The notes beneath the pieces were generated by a model, which did no database searches, was not told where the DNA came from, and saw nothing but the letters and a program-made list of their open reading frames with translations. From the NCBI GenBank assembly GCA_008828725.1, contig MEHQ01004066.1, positions 1-64,000 of the forward strand: DNA of 64,000 nucleotides. Direction: 5' to 3'. Source of the DNA: Saccharina japonica (Eukaryota > Sar > Phaeophyceae > Laminariales > Laminariaceae). Positions 44,430 through 58,566 of the stretch are shown here, in pieces (position 1 is the first letter of the stretch; the number at the start of each line of letters is the position of its first letter). The translations under genes and the position numbers were made by a program.

Positions 44430-47400
44430 TGTCCGTAGCATGGGCATTGTACCGAGACGATCAGGTGCAGGCTCGCCAACCTCGTTCACTCTACTCCATG
44501 CCTCTATCATTTTCCACTATCATATATTCTTCTTCGCCTTTTCTCTTGATCTCTCTCATTAATCTTCTTTCCAATATGGACACATAAGCATTTTTTCAAA
44601 CCATGACGTTTCTTCTTCTTCACAAGTGATCTTGACAGGCACTTCGAGGCCACCTCTGCCATCCCTCTTCATAGAGACAAAGCCTCGACACACACGTCAT
44701 TATTTCAGAGCGTTGGCCGTGGGCAAATTGTTCGTCTCAGCAGTCGAATCGACCCGACCCCTTTTTCACCACGAAGAGTGACTCGTACTCAAACATGACT
44801 CTCCATATATCTGGTACCCAACGATGAATTTTAAACAACGCAGTTTTTGCGGTTTCGATGCTGTGTTAACTCAGATTTTCGACGACGACGCCGAACACTA
44901 GTAGGTGCACCTCTCTGGGACTTTAGCCCCACCGTCCGTAGCGTCGTACGTGGCAACAGCAGTGTAGATAGCAAACAGGAGCTCAGAAACGATCGAAACT
45001 GTTGCTGCTGAGCAATTTCGCTTCGTGGTGCAAAAGCAGCAATGTCTGCCCTCTCTTGCCGGTCCAAGGGCACAAACACTCCCTTGAGACCATAACGAAC
45101 AAGCAATACGTTGGTCGGGAGCAGGTCTGAGCATTACAACTTGGGCTATTCCATGTTCTGTAACGAGTACATATATGGTGTTTTTGAAACAGAAATAGTA
45201 TCGCTGCTGTAAAAGAGAAAGATTATTTTTTCAGAAGACTCAAAAACTCATTTCAGGGTTTCGACCGATGGGGCCCCTGAACAAACTACATTTTGTTTAT
45301 CAACAAAGTCAGTAAAGTTCACTCGATATTCGGCACCATGGTGAAAGCGCCCGGTTTATGATGCGCGTATGACTCCCCGCATAATGTTTGATTGGCTTCG
45401 GGTCCGTCTTCGGGTTGGGGTTCATAATATAGGTATGGTACACAGTATCAGTCAACTCTTGTGTCAAATAAGTGGCAAGCTCCCGTACATATACACTCTG
45501 GTGTCGCGAGACTATCGTGTTTTACGCACGATACTACGCTTGTCTGATAGAACACCCCACCACCGGAAAACGAAGGGCAGATTTACCACCACGGTATATT
45601 ATACACATAAAAAACATGATCACACCGCAAGCCACTACCGGTAGGATTTTTATAAGCAGGCCGACAAAATGTTTCCCTGGTTCCACATTAAGTAGAGTGT
45701 GCCGTCGCACATCACGGTGACACGAACGAGTAGCACCAGCCCTTCCTGCGAGGAGATCGTCTCGGAATAACGACTTCCGCGTCATTCATGGTTGAAACAG
45801 GTACGGGCTGCTGGCAGCACCCTCGCGTTTCTAATGGATTGTATAACCAGTATGATTGTCGGTGGTAGCTTTCGTACTGAAGTGAAAGTGTTTGTAGCTA
45901 AGTTATGCACGGAGCCACAGCTGTGTAGCCATTGCGGTACACCGGGATTAGTTGCTACAGGAATTGGTGACGGTTGCGGCGGTATCATTTAATGTTGCGG
46001 CATTCATGGTGATACGTGCAGTAGCGGCAGCCCCACTGAGGCCGCTGGCGATAGTAGCGCCGATAGCATCGATGGCGACGGTGGTGTTGTTAGATACGTC
46101 TGCCTTACAGTATTAGCGCCATAGTAAGCACCAATAACACGCAGCATATCCGGTAACCGTATCCATGGTGACTTTGTGTACGGAGGGTAGCGGTACTTAA
46201 GTGTAGCCGCGGTAGACGCGTGCTACGATCGGGTTGGGACCAAATAGCGAGTAACGTTGTACAACATAAATATATACGATACCTGGTGGCTCCTTAATTC
46301 AAGAGCTCCACCCGTAATATATATGTACGGAAACATCTGCTGTTTTTATCGTATCACGGATTGGTATGATTCGTTCAATAGAGGTAGCGACATAAGCCGA
46401 GCTGTCGAGAGGGTAGCGTCTACTGTTGATTGCGTGTTGTGTACCGCGTAATAAAACCATCTATTTGTGTGCGACAGCATAGCATCATTGTTTCCCCGAG
46501 CCCTCTGTTTACTGACGGTAGACCGCCCGCCCCTTTGCCCCGTTCTGGCTTCGCCTGCCAGTTTGAGGTGTAAACCATGGCTGCCGCTGAAGGCAGCTTG
46601 GAAGGCTCTGGATGAGTCAACATTACGATCGGTCATACTTCGCCGGCCTTTGAACCCTGGCGAAAGGGTATTGCAGGAACTTTCAAACTATTTGTGAAGA
46701 GTGTACGGCGTGTTCGTCTGAATGAGGTATTATTGGTGCATGGTGATGAGCCGTTATGGGTAAATGTTGGAATCCGTTGTGTCCTAACGCGTCTGACGCA
46801 GACTGGATTCTCTCGTTTTGGGGCCAGATGTACATGCTGGTGATCCGCGCAGTTCGTCGTTCACCTCGATTCGGCTATATAGTGTTCCTGGTTCGCTCGG
46901 TAGCCAGTAGCGGAGAGCGGACACCATTCGACTTGAGTGTAATCCTCGTTTTGACTAGTGCTACAGTAAAGGGGGTACCCCGGATTTCACTACGGCGTTT
47001 ACTCCACGTGGGCGAGCGGCTGAGTCCCTCACTCAGACGCAAACACATTTCGTTGCCACAGAGTAGCAAATTATCACATGGTGCAAATCGCGATTTCTTA
47101 AATATTGAAAGACTCTCGAGACCGCCCATATATAAGGTGGTCAGGCTCTCATCGGCGGAAAACGTAGCAACAGTTTCATGCAAGCGAGCGTACATTAATC
47201 GTAGTATTCGCTGAAGCTGTTTACATTCAGCGTTTAACACCTTCGTATAGAATGTACTACGTGGTCGAAGGTACAGCTCTGACGCACAAATGAAAATGTA
47301 ATTATATCTGCGGGGGGATTGGTTGAAATTACCTAAAAGAGGGACGCGATATCTATATTTTCGCGGAGTCACGATTGACGCCGTAAGCGAGTACGTTTTG

Positions 47401-48399
47401 AATTTCGGTCGAAAGTGTAAACGCTTTGGTCTTGTGCGAACACGTTATTTTCATTCTTCGTTTTAGACCGCGTGTGCAAGTTGTGTGCTCTCGGTTGTTG
47501 TTTCTAGTTCAACGCATGCGCAGCTTGGGCACGCAAAAACGAGTTCGTTGCCCCATATTGCTTACCGTCACGCGTCGGAGAGGAACGAGTGATGAGGAGC
47601 ATCTGGCACTAGCCGTACAAGTAGGGGTACACTTTCTTGTGTGCTTCGATAGATGTTTTATCTCTTTGAGTGGTATTCAGCTTGATGCCATGTCGGCTTT
47701 CTGGTTAGCGATGCTGGTGGGATATCGGATGCAGGCGTAGCCGCTGATGCATGAGTGCTTTCTTGTGTTGATACTGTTTTCAAACGTTTGTTTTTTGTAG
47801 CCGGTACAATGTTTGCAGAACTTGAACTCCTGCACAAATAAATGTCGAGTTGAGTATTCGGCCATTTTTACGTCGTTCTTCATCTCGTTTGGCTTGTCAG
47901 GGTACCTAGTGTTATTTCGGCTTGCTAGTAGCTTTCTGTTAGCTACTTTGTACCGCCGAAAACGAAGCATGCAGGCTCCGCCAAAGAGGGTGGGTACGTG
48001 ATGGTTAACACCCTCAGCATAAGTTTCGACACTCATACACACGCAGACGAGGCCATTTATCTCGCCCCGTCTAGGTTTGTGTTCCAACAACAAACACGAG
48101 CTCGTTTACCTAGCTGAACATACACCTAGTTGTACCGACGACCGCACCATCTGATGTTCGTGCGTACCCTTACGATGTAGCGTGTAACAGGTGGTAATTG
48201 GACCGGTCCGCCAATCTTTCCTTCTACAGTAATATGCGTGGATTAAAACGGCTCCTTGAAACATCAGAGTTGATGACACCACAATTGTTCCTTGTCCGCA
48301 ATAAGTGTGTTGTATTCCAATGATTAGATCGTAGAATATGATCGTAGGATGACTGGTGTTGTTGTTGACAAGCGCGATCGGTTGGGGCATATATATTCA
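44430..48399. other. long stretch without recognised gene
   Basis: The longest open frames, 46756-47214 (plus, 152 codons) and 46875-47372 (minus, 165 codons), overlap antisense over the same bases and match nothing I recognise, so at most one is real. A minus frame at 47677-48093 (138 codons) is Lys/Arg-rich with a CKHC phrase and is also unrecognised. No repeats of note. Confidence 0.4.
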
Positions 48400-48588
48400 C
48401 CTTGAGGTGAACCAACCAAGTTCTATTTCTGACACGTGTCAACAGGTGCGACAGATTTACGCCAAGAGGAAACAACGTCCAGGTTGATTTTTTTCGTTTC
48501 GTTCTCTAAAAGTGAAGCATGGTTGAGACAGTGCCCTCCTGCGAAGTTGCAGCGTTGAAAACAAAGCAAGCTCCGCGTCCTTTCTCAC

Positions 48589-48669
48589 CTCCCTCTTCCC
48601 CGGCTGTGTTGTTTGAAAAGATTGCGTTCCCGCTGATGCCAATCTTTGACGAATTTGCGTAAATGGCAC
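48589..48669 (-). CDS. array exon copy 4 (beta-helix rung, most family-like)
   Basis: 81 nt, acceptor CCTGCAG/GTGCC and donor GGGAG/GTGAG, phase 1 at both ends. It reads GGAIYANSSKIGISGNAIFS then NNTAGEEGG, one codon shorter than the other three copies and the closest to the canonical rung of the family. It is the rightmost family exon I could find, so if the array belongs to one gene the start codon lies further right or is lost. Confidence 0.75.
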
Positions 48670-49191
48670 CTGCAGGTACAATACCGACGTCACAGTGGCC
48701 GGCTGTTTGGAAATCACGCTGAGACGAGGTAAGTCCGGGGCGCAAGTCGTGGATGAACACACACGAAAAATGCATTAGTGTTGTCAGAATATACCGAAGA
48801 CTGTCATGTCTGTTCGTATATCATTCCGTTGTCGGAAGATCTACTACGATCTACGGTAAGTTTATCGGTAGGACAAACACCAATTATAGAGTACAGGCTA
48901 CCCGTCGTCATAGTGGAATATGGGGTACTACGGGTACTGACACATTATCGTATCATGGGGGATATGTAGTCATGTACAATAAGCGATTAACAACTTTTTA
49001 GGGTGATCGCACCATCCGATCGCACCAGTGTTGTGAGCCCCACCGAGCTCCCTCTCCCAATTCTCCCAACTCTCCCCAACACACTACCGCTCTGTACGTA
49101 GAGCACAGGCGCATACGCGCTACGTTTCAAACCATCCCTATTTCATGTTCTATTTAACAACAGTGAACATCACGTTTCCTAGGTGCCATCA

Positions 49192-49250
49192 GCCACGTGC
49201 GTGTTTCTCCGAGAGAGATCCGCACGTGCTTCTCCACGAGAGATCCACAT
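49192..49250 (+). repeat. short direct repeat, CACGTGC...AGAGATCC
   Basis: Two imperfect copies of CACGTGCGTGTTTCTCCGAG-type sequence followed by AGAGATCC lie about 27 bp apart. Confidence 0.5.
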
Positions 49251-52200
49251 CATGATTATTCCATCAAGTTTAACCCACGAGACATCGCTGAAATAACCCA
49301 GCAATTATTACCGATTTATATAAAACATGGGTACACCATATGCTTCATGTAAGAAGTAACATCTGCATATATGATTACTAACTGTTTTGAGCACCGGCGT
49401 GCATACGGGCATCTTAATTTCATCTGGGTACATACCAAACTCCTCTGCGTAGCGGTTTAATGGGGTGTAGATACACAAATGGTATTATCGGCAGAAACGT
49501 GGTTCATCATACCAGAGGATTAGGTGAATTGCAAACTGCCCATATGTTTCGCAGATTGGTGTTGTTCCTCGGGCCAGAGGGTCGTGTGCATCGTACGGCA
49601 AATGCTCCATCTCTGTCGAAAGATGTGTAACACCGTTCAGGGAATCGTTGATAGAGTCGAGGAATCACCCGGCAGGCGTGCGCAAAGTATATTATCTTTG
49701 AAGTGTAAAAACCCACAGGACGGGATATAGGTACATCTCCACGACAACGCAGTCAGGCCAGTCAGTGTAATGTTTAATTATCAACATTGCCGATATCCTC
49801 CTCGATCACGTTAAGCACAGCTACATGAGTCACGGCGGGATACGTCGTGTTTGGGACGAATGTTACTATATACATGTGCGTTATCAGCTGATTTGGTCTC
49901 AATAACCATACTCCTGATGCACAAACAACGCCCAGACAACGATATTCGAACAATTACCTCACCCCGACCTAAACTACATAATTGAACCGTTCTAAGACGC
50001 AGGGTTCACAACCCTAGAATAATTGACCTTAACGACAACTCTACGCTTGCTTGAAGGGATATATAGGAGTCACCTACGGTTTGCCACAGCTCCAAGCCGG
50101 AGTGGTTGTTATTATCGCGACGACGTTCGTTGTTATATTTCCATGATGTAACCGAATCCACCAAGGGGGGATTATGGTTGGTGAAAGAGGACAACGATAT
50201 ACCTTTACCCAATATAAGAAGGTTGGGCCATAAGAATGTGACTAAGCGGGAGCTGTGTCGGTGATCATTAATTTAGGGGACGCCTTCACGCGTGATTTGT
50301 ACAGGCTAGTGGAAACAGGTGGAGCACTGGGCCGACGTAAATTATTCAAACAAGTTGCAGTGTATATATAACGCAGGCGCACAACGTCCCGGAATCGAAT
50401 GCAAGGTGCAATAATCTCTTTGTAACAGAGAGGAGATATGTTGTCAATGTAAGTGTAGGTTGGACGTGTGATACCTACAACGAAAATCGTGGATTATAGG
50501 TGTAACAGTCAGGATATGTTTGCTTTTTTAGGTATTTGTTTTGGCAGAGGGTGGGCTGCGAATGGGTTGGAACATATCGGGTCGGGATACCTTGGGCTGA
50601 CGATTGACGGAACTGTTGAGCAAACCGTTGCGCACAACATGAGATCTAAAGCTCTACACTGGCAGGCAAGTTTTTTCAATGAATGTGTGCTAGTGGTACT
50701 TCACGCTGGTGTCAAATAGACGGCAAACCTGTCGGAGAAACAAAATGTCAGCAGATAGCAAAACGATCGTTAGCGGGCGTGGTGCAGGGAATATTAACCA
50801 CAATTACAACATTCTGCGGCGTGGTGACTAGGCAGTGGAGAGAGGGGGGGGGGTGGCTGTACATACCGTTTCAATTATGGTGCCACAGAATCAGAGCTAT
50901 AGACTGAGACAAATTTAGAACTATAGAGGTACGACACGGCAACGTGGAAGGTTTACTTCCAGAACCAGGATCGTGTAAGAAAAGAGCAGACGACCAAATG
51001 CGACACCGAAAGGGGATCAAACAAAACCCGAATTATCGGATGATGGTGGTGATGGCAACGGAGGGGTTCGAAAACCAACTCCGAACATACTTGAAACTAT
51101 AAATATTATGAATCTAGTCGGAACAACCATATAAAAGAGTCATGCGAATACCAATTGATGACGTCGTGTACGTTTTCGTTCAGACGAAATTCCATGTTAA
51201 TACTAAACGAGGAGCGTTCCGGGCGGGAGCGAACATATAGTCAAGGCAGGCAAATCAAACTTTGATAATAATGGCGACGGAAGATGGTGGCGTTCGACTC
51301 TGCTAAGCGGAGTCAACCAAGATGCCAGCCGAGCGGAAGACAAATGGAGATATGGACAACGCTGCCATATTGAGCTGGAGTCCTTTCTGGGTAAAACTTC
51401 AGTGAAGCACGGAATTTTGACATTAGTGTCGAACATTGCAAAATACAGGCAGTGCAGAGGTTGATCGTATTCGGTGTCCTCGTAGCTTAAGCCTTTCAAC
51501 TATTCCGCAATGGTTGTATGCACAAGGGGTCGTATGCGCTACCTGAGGCATATATGTCGTCGCGAATCATGTTTCCGACTCCCTCATTTTCAACAACCGA
51601 TTAGAGCTCACTGCTGGAAATAATATGGAGTGGAACACGCCACAAGCGCATACACGTATATGGAAAACTATTTAAGACATTTACGTTTTTGAGTGAACGT
51701 TATTGGCGTAGAGGTTCGACGCTAATAGCGGCAAACCAAGAATGAGTTATTTGATTTAGTGGAACAGGCTCTACAGTAACCAGTTGGAATGGATCGACCG
51801 GGTTCAGTCTCGAACCACTAATGACTACGAAACCCAGCACAGTACAGTAGTGAACACCGACAAATGGAGATGTTTTCAATCCTCTTATTTGACTGTACGT
51901 TATTCTGCGGCTAGTGAGCCAAAGCCAACAAGCGTGGAGGCGTGGAACAAATGCGGTATGAGGTACGACTCCGTTTAGTGGTTCCTGATAGTGGTTCATG
52001 ACTTGACCAATCTACAATCGCACCACAACAAGTATGTTTCCTTGTTTTGTCGTTCACGACAAATTTGGCTGACTTCGAGTGATGGGCAACATTCATGATG
52101 TTGCACAGTGAAGAGTAAACAAGAATATCGAAACGACATTGGCGGGCCTTCTCTTGGTTATGAATCCGACCGGAGAGAGTTGCCGATATAAGCGTCTAGG

Positions 52201-55075
52201 AACCTTCATGTATCGCGTCTTTTCACGCATAGATCCATGCTTGTTCTCAATACATGAATGCCGTTAATGACAACGTAGCATTATTTTCGCCTTGAAATGT
52301 AATGAAAAGTATGGTTAGTGTGGGAGGTATTGAAATATAGACCCAGTAACCATCCGACAGAGATCGGGTTGTTGGGTAAAACTACATAACACACAACACG
52401 AAATATTGCAAGGATCCAAATACTCGCGTAGCACCACTGTTGGCGAATTATTACGGAAATGCATAGCATATCAAGGATCTGCGCCCTCTCTCGGAACGAA
52501 AAATATTATGCATGATTACTGACCCTCCGTGGCCGTACATAACATCGAACCGCACACGATGAAGTCTCAATCGAATGTTGGTTTAAAAATTTCAAGGGTG
52601 GTTTCAGTTACCACGAACTGTATGACACGTTGTAGGTTGCAAGCACGCAACACAGAGCCAATATACTATGTACTATGTACCTGGTACGATAATGTAGCAG
52701 CGTGTATTAGTACATGTACTGTTTGAAAGTTGATGGCCAACACATAGTATCGAGCACACGGGGAAGCGCCGAACTCGGAATATGCACGGTGAGGGAGGTA
52801 CAGGTAAAGAACGCACCGAGCGACCGTTCAAAATGAACCTGGTTAGTTTGGAAAAGCAGGACATTATATTGTACCAAAGAGTGTGGTACCTTGCGCCCAG
52901 ATACATATTGGCGCCGTTGACACTAACCGTCTATTTACAGAGCCTCTGTGTCTCGGAAGAATTATCAACGGTATGACTCACGCACTAAGCTAATAATCCT
53001 GAATTATTAACCCGAACGATAACCCTGACATTCTCCGAGCTGTCGTCATGCCCTAGAAATGTTTCACAATCAGGCGTACAGTGTGTTCAGTTAACGCCAA
53101 GACATCATCCTTCCGCGAAATTTATAATTATTATTTTGGCCCGTACGCATGAGACATGTGCTTCGGAATGCATGGGCTATTTAGGGAAATAAGGACCTAT
53201 GGCACGCACAAATACGTATATATTCACCCATTATTACTGACAATATATGGTCCTATTTACTATGATCCTCCTTATTAGTCAACTCGCACAGCTCCCGAGA
53301 TTTACGAATACACATAAACAAATGCTATGAGCAAATGGTGTTTCACCCTGCGCTAAAACGAGCTTGGGTGCAAATACAAGCACAATATGTAGCTGCGTAA
53401 TTTCCAGCTAGAATGGAGACGACGGCACAGTGCCACAAACCCTAATACAGGGTACGTCTGATAATTGTGTTTACGGGACGCACATTCATTTGTATGATTT
53501 GCCTTAAGAGGTTGTCGATGCCGTCAGTGGGGGTTTTCGGTGGTAGAGATGTAAGTGAATACCACGGTCATGTGTGTGTTTCAAACTGAAACCTTTGAGT
53601 CGATATGAGACTTGCGCTGAAAACCCATGGGTGTACTGCGCAGTTTACATGAAGCGGTACGTGCACAAGCCGAGAGAACGATAGAATGGTGGTAAAACTT
53701 CGCATCGTTGATACGTTTTGGGTGCATTCGCAGCGGAGACATTATATATACGAGTACATGACAATATGAAAAGCACGCGGTTGACAAGGTGGGGCGAGGA
53801 AACACAATGCTTGTATAGATGCAACGGACTGGTAACCTATAATTTGAGGATAGGCAGTGCATGAGGTGGCAGAACATGACCTACTGGAGTGATCAGGATT
53901 ACGCCGAGCCTGTGTTGGTTCCGGAGAGGCAGGTAGATTTGGTACTGCAAAATTTGGTGGTGGACGTAACCCCTTAAAATCAAACCAACCCATCCCTGCT
54001 ACGGCGAGAACCCATATTGTAGAGTTGAAGGACTGTACTCGCTGAGAGGCGGCATATCATACCTTGGCGGGGGAAGGGTTGGCTATGAACTTTAATCTAT
54101 TTTCAGGAGACGATACATCCCAGCATCGCTATTAATCGTGAGGTATGTGGCGTTTGGGTGCGTCTACGTATGGTGAGGGGGTATGAGAAATACTGTAACT
54201 AAATACGAAGTACATTTGTATTTCAGGTTGGTACGGCTGGATAAATTTGTTGCATGTTGAAGGTACAACACCTACGAGATGAAGACTTCGCACTTGGCAC
54301 ATTGTACTAATGTAGGTACCAAATATGTATACAACAGTACTAGCATTCAATATAGAAGAGAGGGTGAGGAAATAGAGAGTGCTCAAACTCGAAAACATGG
54401 AGAGTCTTGAGGCACAACAGCTACCAACCGCGAGCCCAAGCTACAGCGGGCATTCGTCAGAGGTGTCACCGTTCGTATTTCACTTAAATACCTGTTAAAA
54501 TAAATGTCGAGGGGATGTATGAGGGATACGAGGTAGGTGTGCGCTCAGTACGTGAGGGGGGTGAAACAGGGTCCTGACAGGTTCTTGGTGGTTGCCCCAC
54601 GTGATTCAAATACTTTGTGGCGATTAACATCCTGTTCGAACTGTTCAGTGTCCATGGAAGGCGCATCTCGTTGAAGCACTGTACGATCGTCATAGGTATC
54701 AAATGATTTCGAGCTCTAATGGGCACATTAGCTCGATTGAAGAAATTCGATATATTATGGTTTTGTAAATTGCACACATATATCAGGGTGGGGAGGGGGT
54801 TATATATCCGTGTAAGTCGACCGTACAAAAAGCCAACTCGTGTGCGGTTGTTGTATAATATTTCCCACCCACCTCGCTATTCCATGCTATCCAATCCTCG
54901 CTATTCTTTGATAATGCGACCACAACCATCTACACCATCGTCGATCCTTGTACATGGGGCAATCATCGAAAGTATTTATCTGAATGTTCTCGCCCTGGAT
55001 CTACGATTGAAAAAACGTCGCGAACTGTTTTGACACGAAGCTTAGCTAGCGCTACGATTGGAGATGCATCCTGCG

Positions 55076-55099
55076 TTAGGGCTAGGGTTAGGGTTAGGG
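55076..55099 (+). repeat. interstitial telomeric tract, 4 units
   Basis: TTAGGG, CTAGGG, TTAGGG, TTAGGG in a row on the plus strand. Like the other internal tracts it is inverted relative to the terminal AACCCT. Confidence 0.9.
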
Positions 55100-58000
55100 C
55101 GGCAGAACGTATACGGCATAAATGTGAGCCCCCTACCGTAACACGAGTCGCTTGCATGAGCAAAGCTTATAGTCGTTATATGTTGTTTCGGCGAGTTTAA
55201 CCCATCAAGTGGTATTTCTCTTCCGAACCCATTCAAAGGGGTGTAGCCACAATGCATTCGTGGGTAGAAATACTGTAGATAGTAAGGGAAATCGAAACCT
55301 AGTGGCAGTAAACCGCAGCGACAATTTAACAGCAACCGACACGTTGTCCACGCTGCGTCCTACGGCTCATGATGCCATCATTCCGGCCGGCTAACGCCCG
55401 AGGGGGGATGTTTTGGGGCCGACCGCAAGGGCGAAGGCGAGAACAGGGGGAAAATAAAAATAAAGACAGGAAAAATGAAGGCTTCAGATGCATGCCAGCA
55501 AGCGCAACCATAAAAAAGATATTTGGTCAAAGTCAGTCAATGGATTTAGCGTGAGGAAAGGTCCAACAGGCCTCTATGTATATTATCAGGTAGGCAACAC
55601 GTGGGGTTATCATTATTTATTTGAAGAGCAAGGGCACGCGTTCGCCAGCCTCACGGATCTAACCAGAGCTCCCACTGACCACCCCACCAGACCAATCAAC
55701 GGAAAGAGCAGAGTAAAAAGGCTCACGGCGTTCGTTGATTATATATCTAAAGAATCAGCGTTTTGTGGTGGATGGTTGTTGTACAAGGCAAATGTACTCG
55801 ACCACGTTTGAAGCAGCGCTGGTGGTAATGATCGAGAGTGCACATGCTACCTCTTGCGGGTGGTGGCAAATGCTCCGCAAACGCCGCGCAGGGCAACGGA
55901 ATACCTAACTGACCTACGACATTTGATCATCACGTGTAAGCCGACCATAATGTCCCGACAATGAGACCTTAAAGGCTGGTTAGTGAGCGCACCCCACGCA
56001 CACTACGCAACGTGCGGTCTAATCATGGAGAAACGATCAAAGCCACAAAAAACAAACGTGGGATGCCGTCCCACGATCGAATGCCTCAAGTATAAACGGA
56101 TGTCTCGGGGATATTCAGGTAGAGTAGTTAAAACGTCTGTCAAGCAATCTACATCAACAGTGCTGCCGTTCGAGCATCGGGACTGCAGCGGCTGCGTGTC
56201 AATGAACGGGAATACATTTTCCACCTCCGCATTCTGAGTTTGTCATGGCCGTCCAAACACCTCAGGGTAAGCATTCGAGTGCTCGGGTTAGAAATACACT
56301 GCGCGGAAGCGAGCGTGGGCACCGTTGAAGCCGTCGACGTCCAGAAACCGTAACGTCAGTTTAATGTCGACCCAGAAGATACAAGGGTGCATTACTACTG
56401 TAGACATAACAATAAAGGGGAGTTGCGAAAGAAAAAATAACAGTGGTTCGCAGAGTAGTACGTGCGACGCGCGCAATAATTGAGATATTATTGTTTTTTT
56501 ATGACGCCCTTTCGTTCGGGAGTTATTCATCTCAAACATCAAACGACGTTCACACAAAAATGCAAGCTCAAGCCCTGTAAACAATGAAATGGGGAACGAT
56601 TGTAAAATGTCAACCGGATCTAACATATTGCCTAACTACACTGGTGCGGGCCCCTTCGCGGGTGTGTTGTTAGGGCCGGAAGGTATAGCCTCTACCGTTG
56701 CACTGACCATGGCAGCTACTTACAGTAGTTGCATGGGATGCAATTCCAACCTATCAGTAAATATGCGAGGCGTCAATCGAACAGCAGGTATTTCCCAGGT
56801 GCGTTAATGTTCGGATCTATAGTGCGGAGCTCGGACACGGTGGTGCCTGAAATACTAGCATTGACACTACATGCAGTAAATTTGTATTGCCTGTCGTGCG
56901 GCTGACGTGTTATTTCCGAGTATAGCCGTTTCGGTATTGGGCCGGAGGTGCAGGCTCAAGCCCGTATATCGTGGAAAATTAAGCCCAACTTGAGTAGCCC
57001 AACTAGGGGGCAAGCAAAAAAGAAAATATAGGGTGGTAAAACCCGTTCTTATCCAGGGCATGTCGTTATATTTACAATGCGGGTGGTCGGAAATAACATG
57101 TGGTCTGCACGGCCCTAAATATTATGGGGCTACAAAATCAACTGGCGCGGGTTACGTTCAGGCGTGACACGTAGCGATGACATGCAACTAGTTGGTCACT
57201 GAATAGACGACAGCACCTTGACAGTAAGTCGTTGATAAATGAAGCGCCACTTGGTCTCAAACGTCTTGTAAGGTGTGCCACTTGGCTGAGGAGACCATCA
57301 CATGTTCTATTGATAAAGTTATAACGAACGAGCACTGGTTGCACGATACGCACCCCCACACAAAATACGTAGGAAGCCGAAAATAAAATGCTGTGTCGTG
57401 AACCTCGTATGTCGGGAAGTTGTGTTGAGAGTACAACACCACGATCGATTTGGTTCAGTAGATGATGTGGAGCTGTAGACGAGTTGTACTTGGTTGTTTC
57501 CTTTGGACTCAAGAGTCTTGTCCCAAAACCACGAACACACGCGCTGGCTGCGATCAATGCTCACCCTGCTCAAGCGCAGAGATTGTCAATATCCCTGCTT
57601 TGGGTTACGTGTGTGTTCTTCTATCCGACCCCACCGAGAACATATTGTGTGTGTGCTGATTTTCCATTCTACAGAAATGCAAGTCTTGTGGTAATAAAGA
57701 CGACGATGCAGAAACCATACCTAAATCCTATGCAACCAAATGCACCGGATACAAACTGAGAATTGCAGGATATACCAAGTTAGAAGCATTCAAACACAAA
57801 CCCACCATGGAGAGCAGAGAGAGCCGAAGTCCGTACAGCCCTTCATCATCATTTTGGTTTTCGATCTACCAGTAGCTAATGTGTGCACGGCTAACGCGAT
57901 GGACCATGAGATCGCCATAATGCTCAAAAGAAAATTCAGGCATTGTTCGGCAATTAGTTGTAACAGCTACTGAATTTTAAGAAAGCAGAAGGCAACATGT

Positions 58001-58566
58001 CGACTCTAGGGGAAACGTGACAGTCATGTAGGTGCCCTTTCGCTTTAGTTTCGAGCGGTTCAAGAACGCTAGGGGAAATATTGATGCGGATAAGGAAAGC
58101 GACATTACCCACGTGAACTGCACAATGGTGAAGCTATTCCACCTCAGCAACGATGGTTGGCGGGGTGGATGCAAGCATTCAATGCACGGCGTCGATATGT
58201 GTTAAACTCCCCTGAGTCTAAGTGCTGTTTTCTGGAGTATGTGTGGGTGCAACACGCCAGTTGCATTGCTAGTGGTATGGGTGGATAGATATCGTGAGTA
58301 GAGAGGACATGCATGGTAAGAATAAGCGTCCGCGAAATCCTTGAGAGGGGCCTCGACCTTCCGCGGATATCACCCAACCACAATCTCATTGGTCCAGGAC
58401 AAGTAGGTTTCTACGAAGAACACTTTCTGGTCTGACAGATATTTCGGTATCCACAGACTGATTCACGCCGAACGACCCAAACCACTTCAGAGACGAAAGA
58501 CTTTGAACGTTTTCACAATCGTTCTATGAACCCTCTTGACTCCTTATCGGACATTTCGTATTAAAT

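Larger units (their letters stand above)
48400..52000. repeat. duplicated unit D (about 3.6 kb, patchy)
   Basis: Blocks homologous to unit A occur in the same order: the exon (48589-48669), a TAGCGGTTTAATGGGGTGTA block near 49450, GGGCCGACG near 50330, CGTTCCGGGCGGGAG near 51215, CAACCGATTAG near 51594 and AGGTTCGACGC near 51713. The stretches between blocks no longer align by eye, so this is the most diverged copy. Confidence 0.65.

Noticed and set aside
46756..47372. Antisense pair of 152- and 165-codon frames
   Set aside because: They overlap over the same bases, match no family I know, and have no supporting splice or repeat context; kept only as a note.
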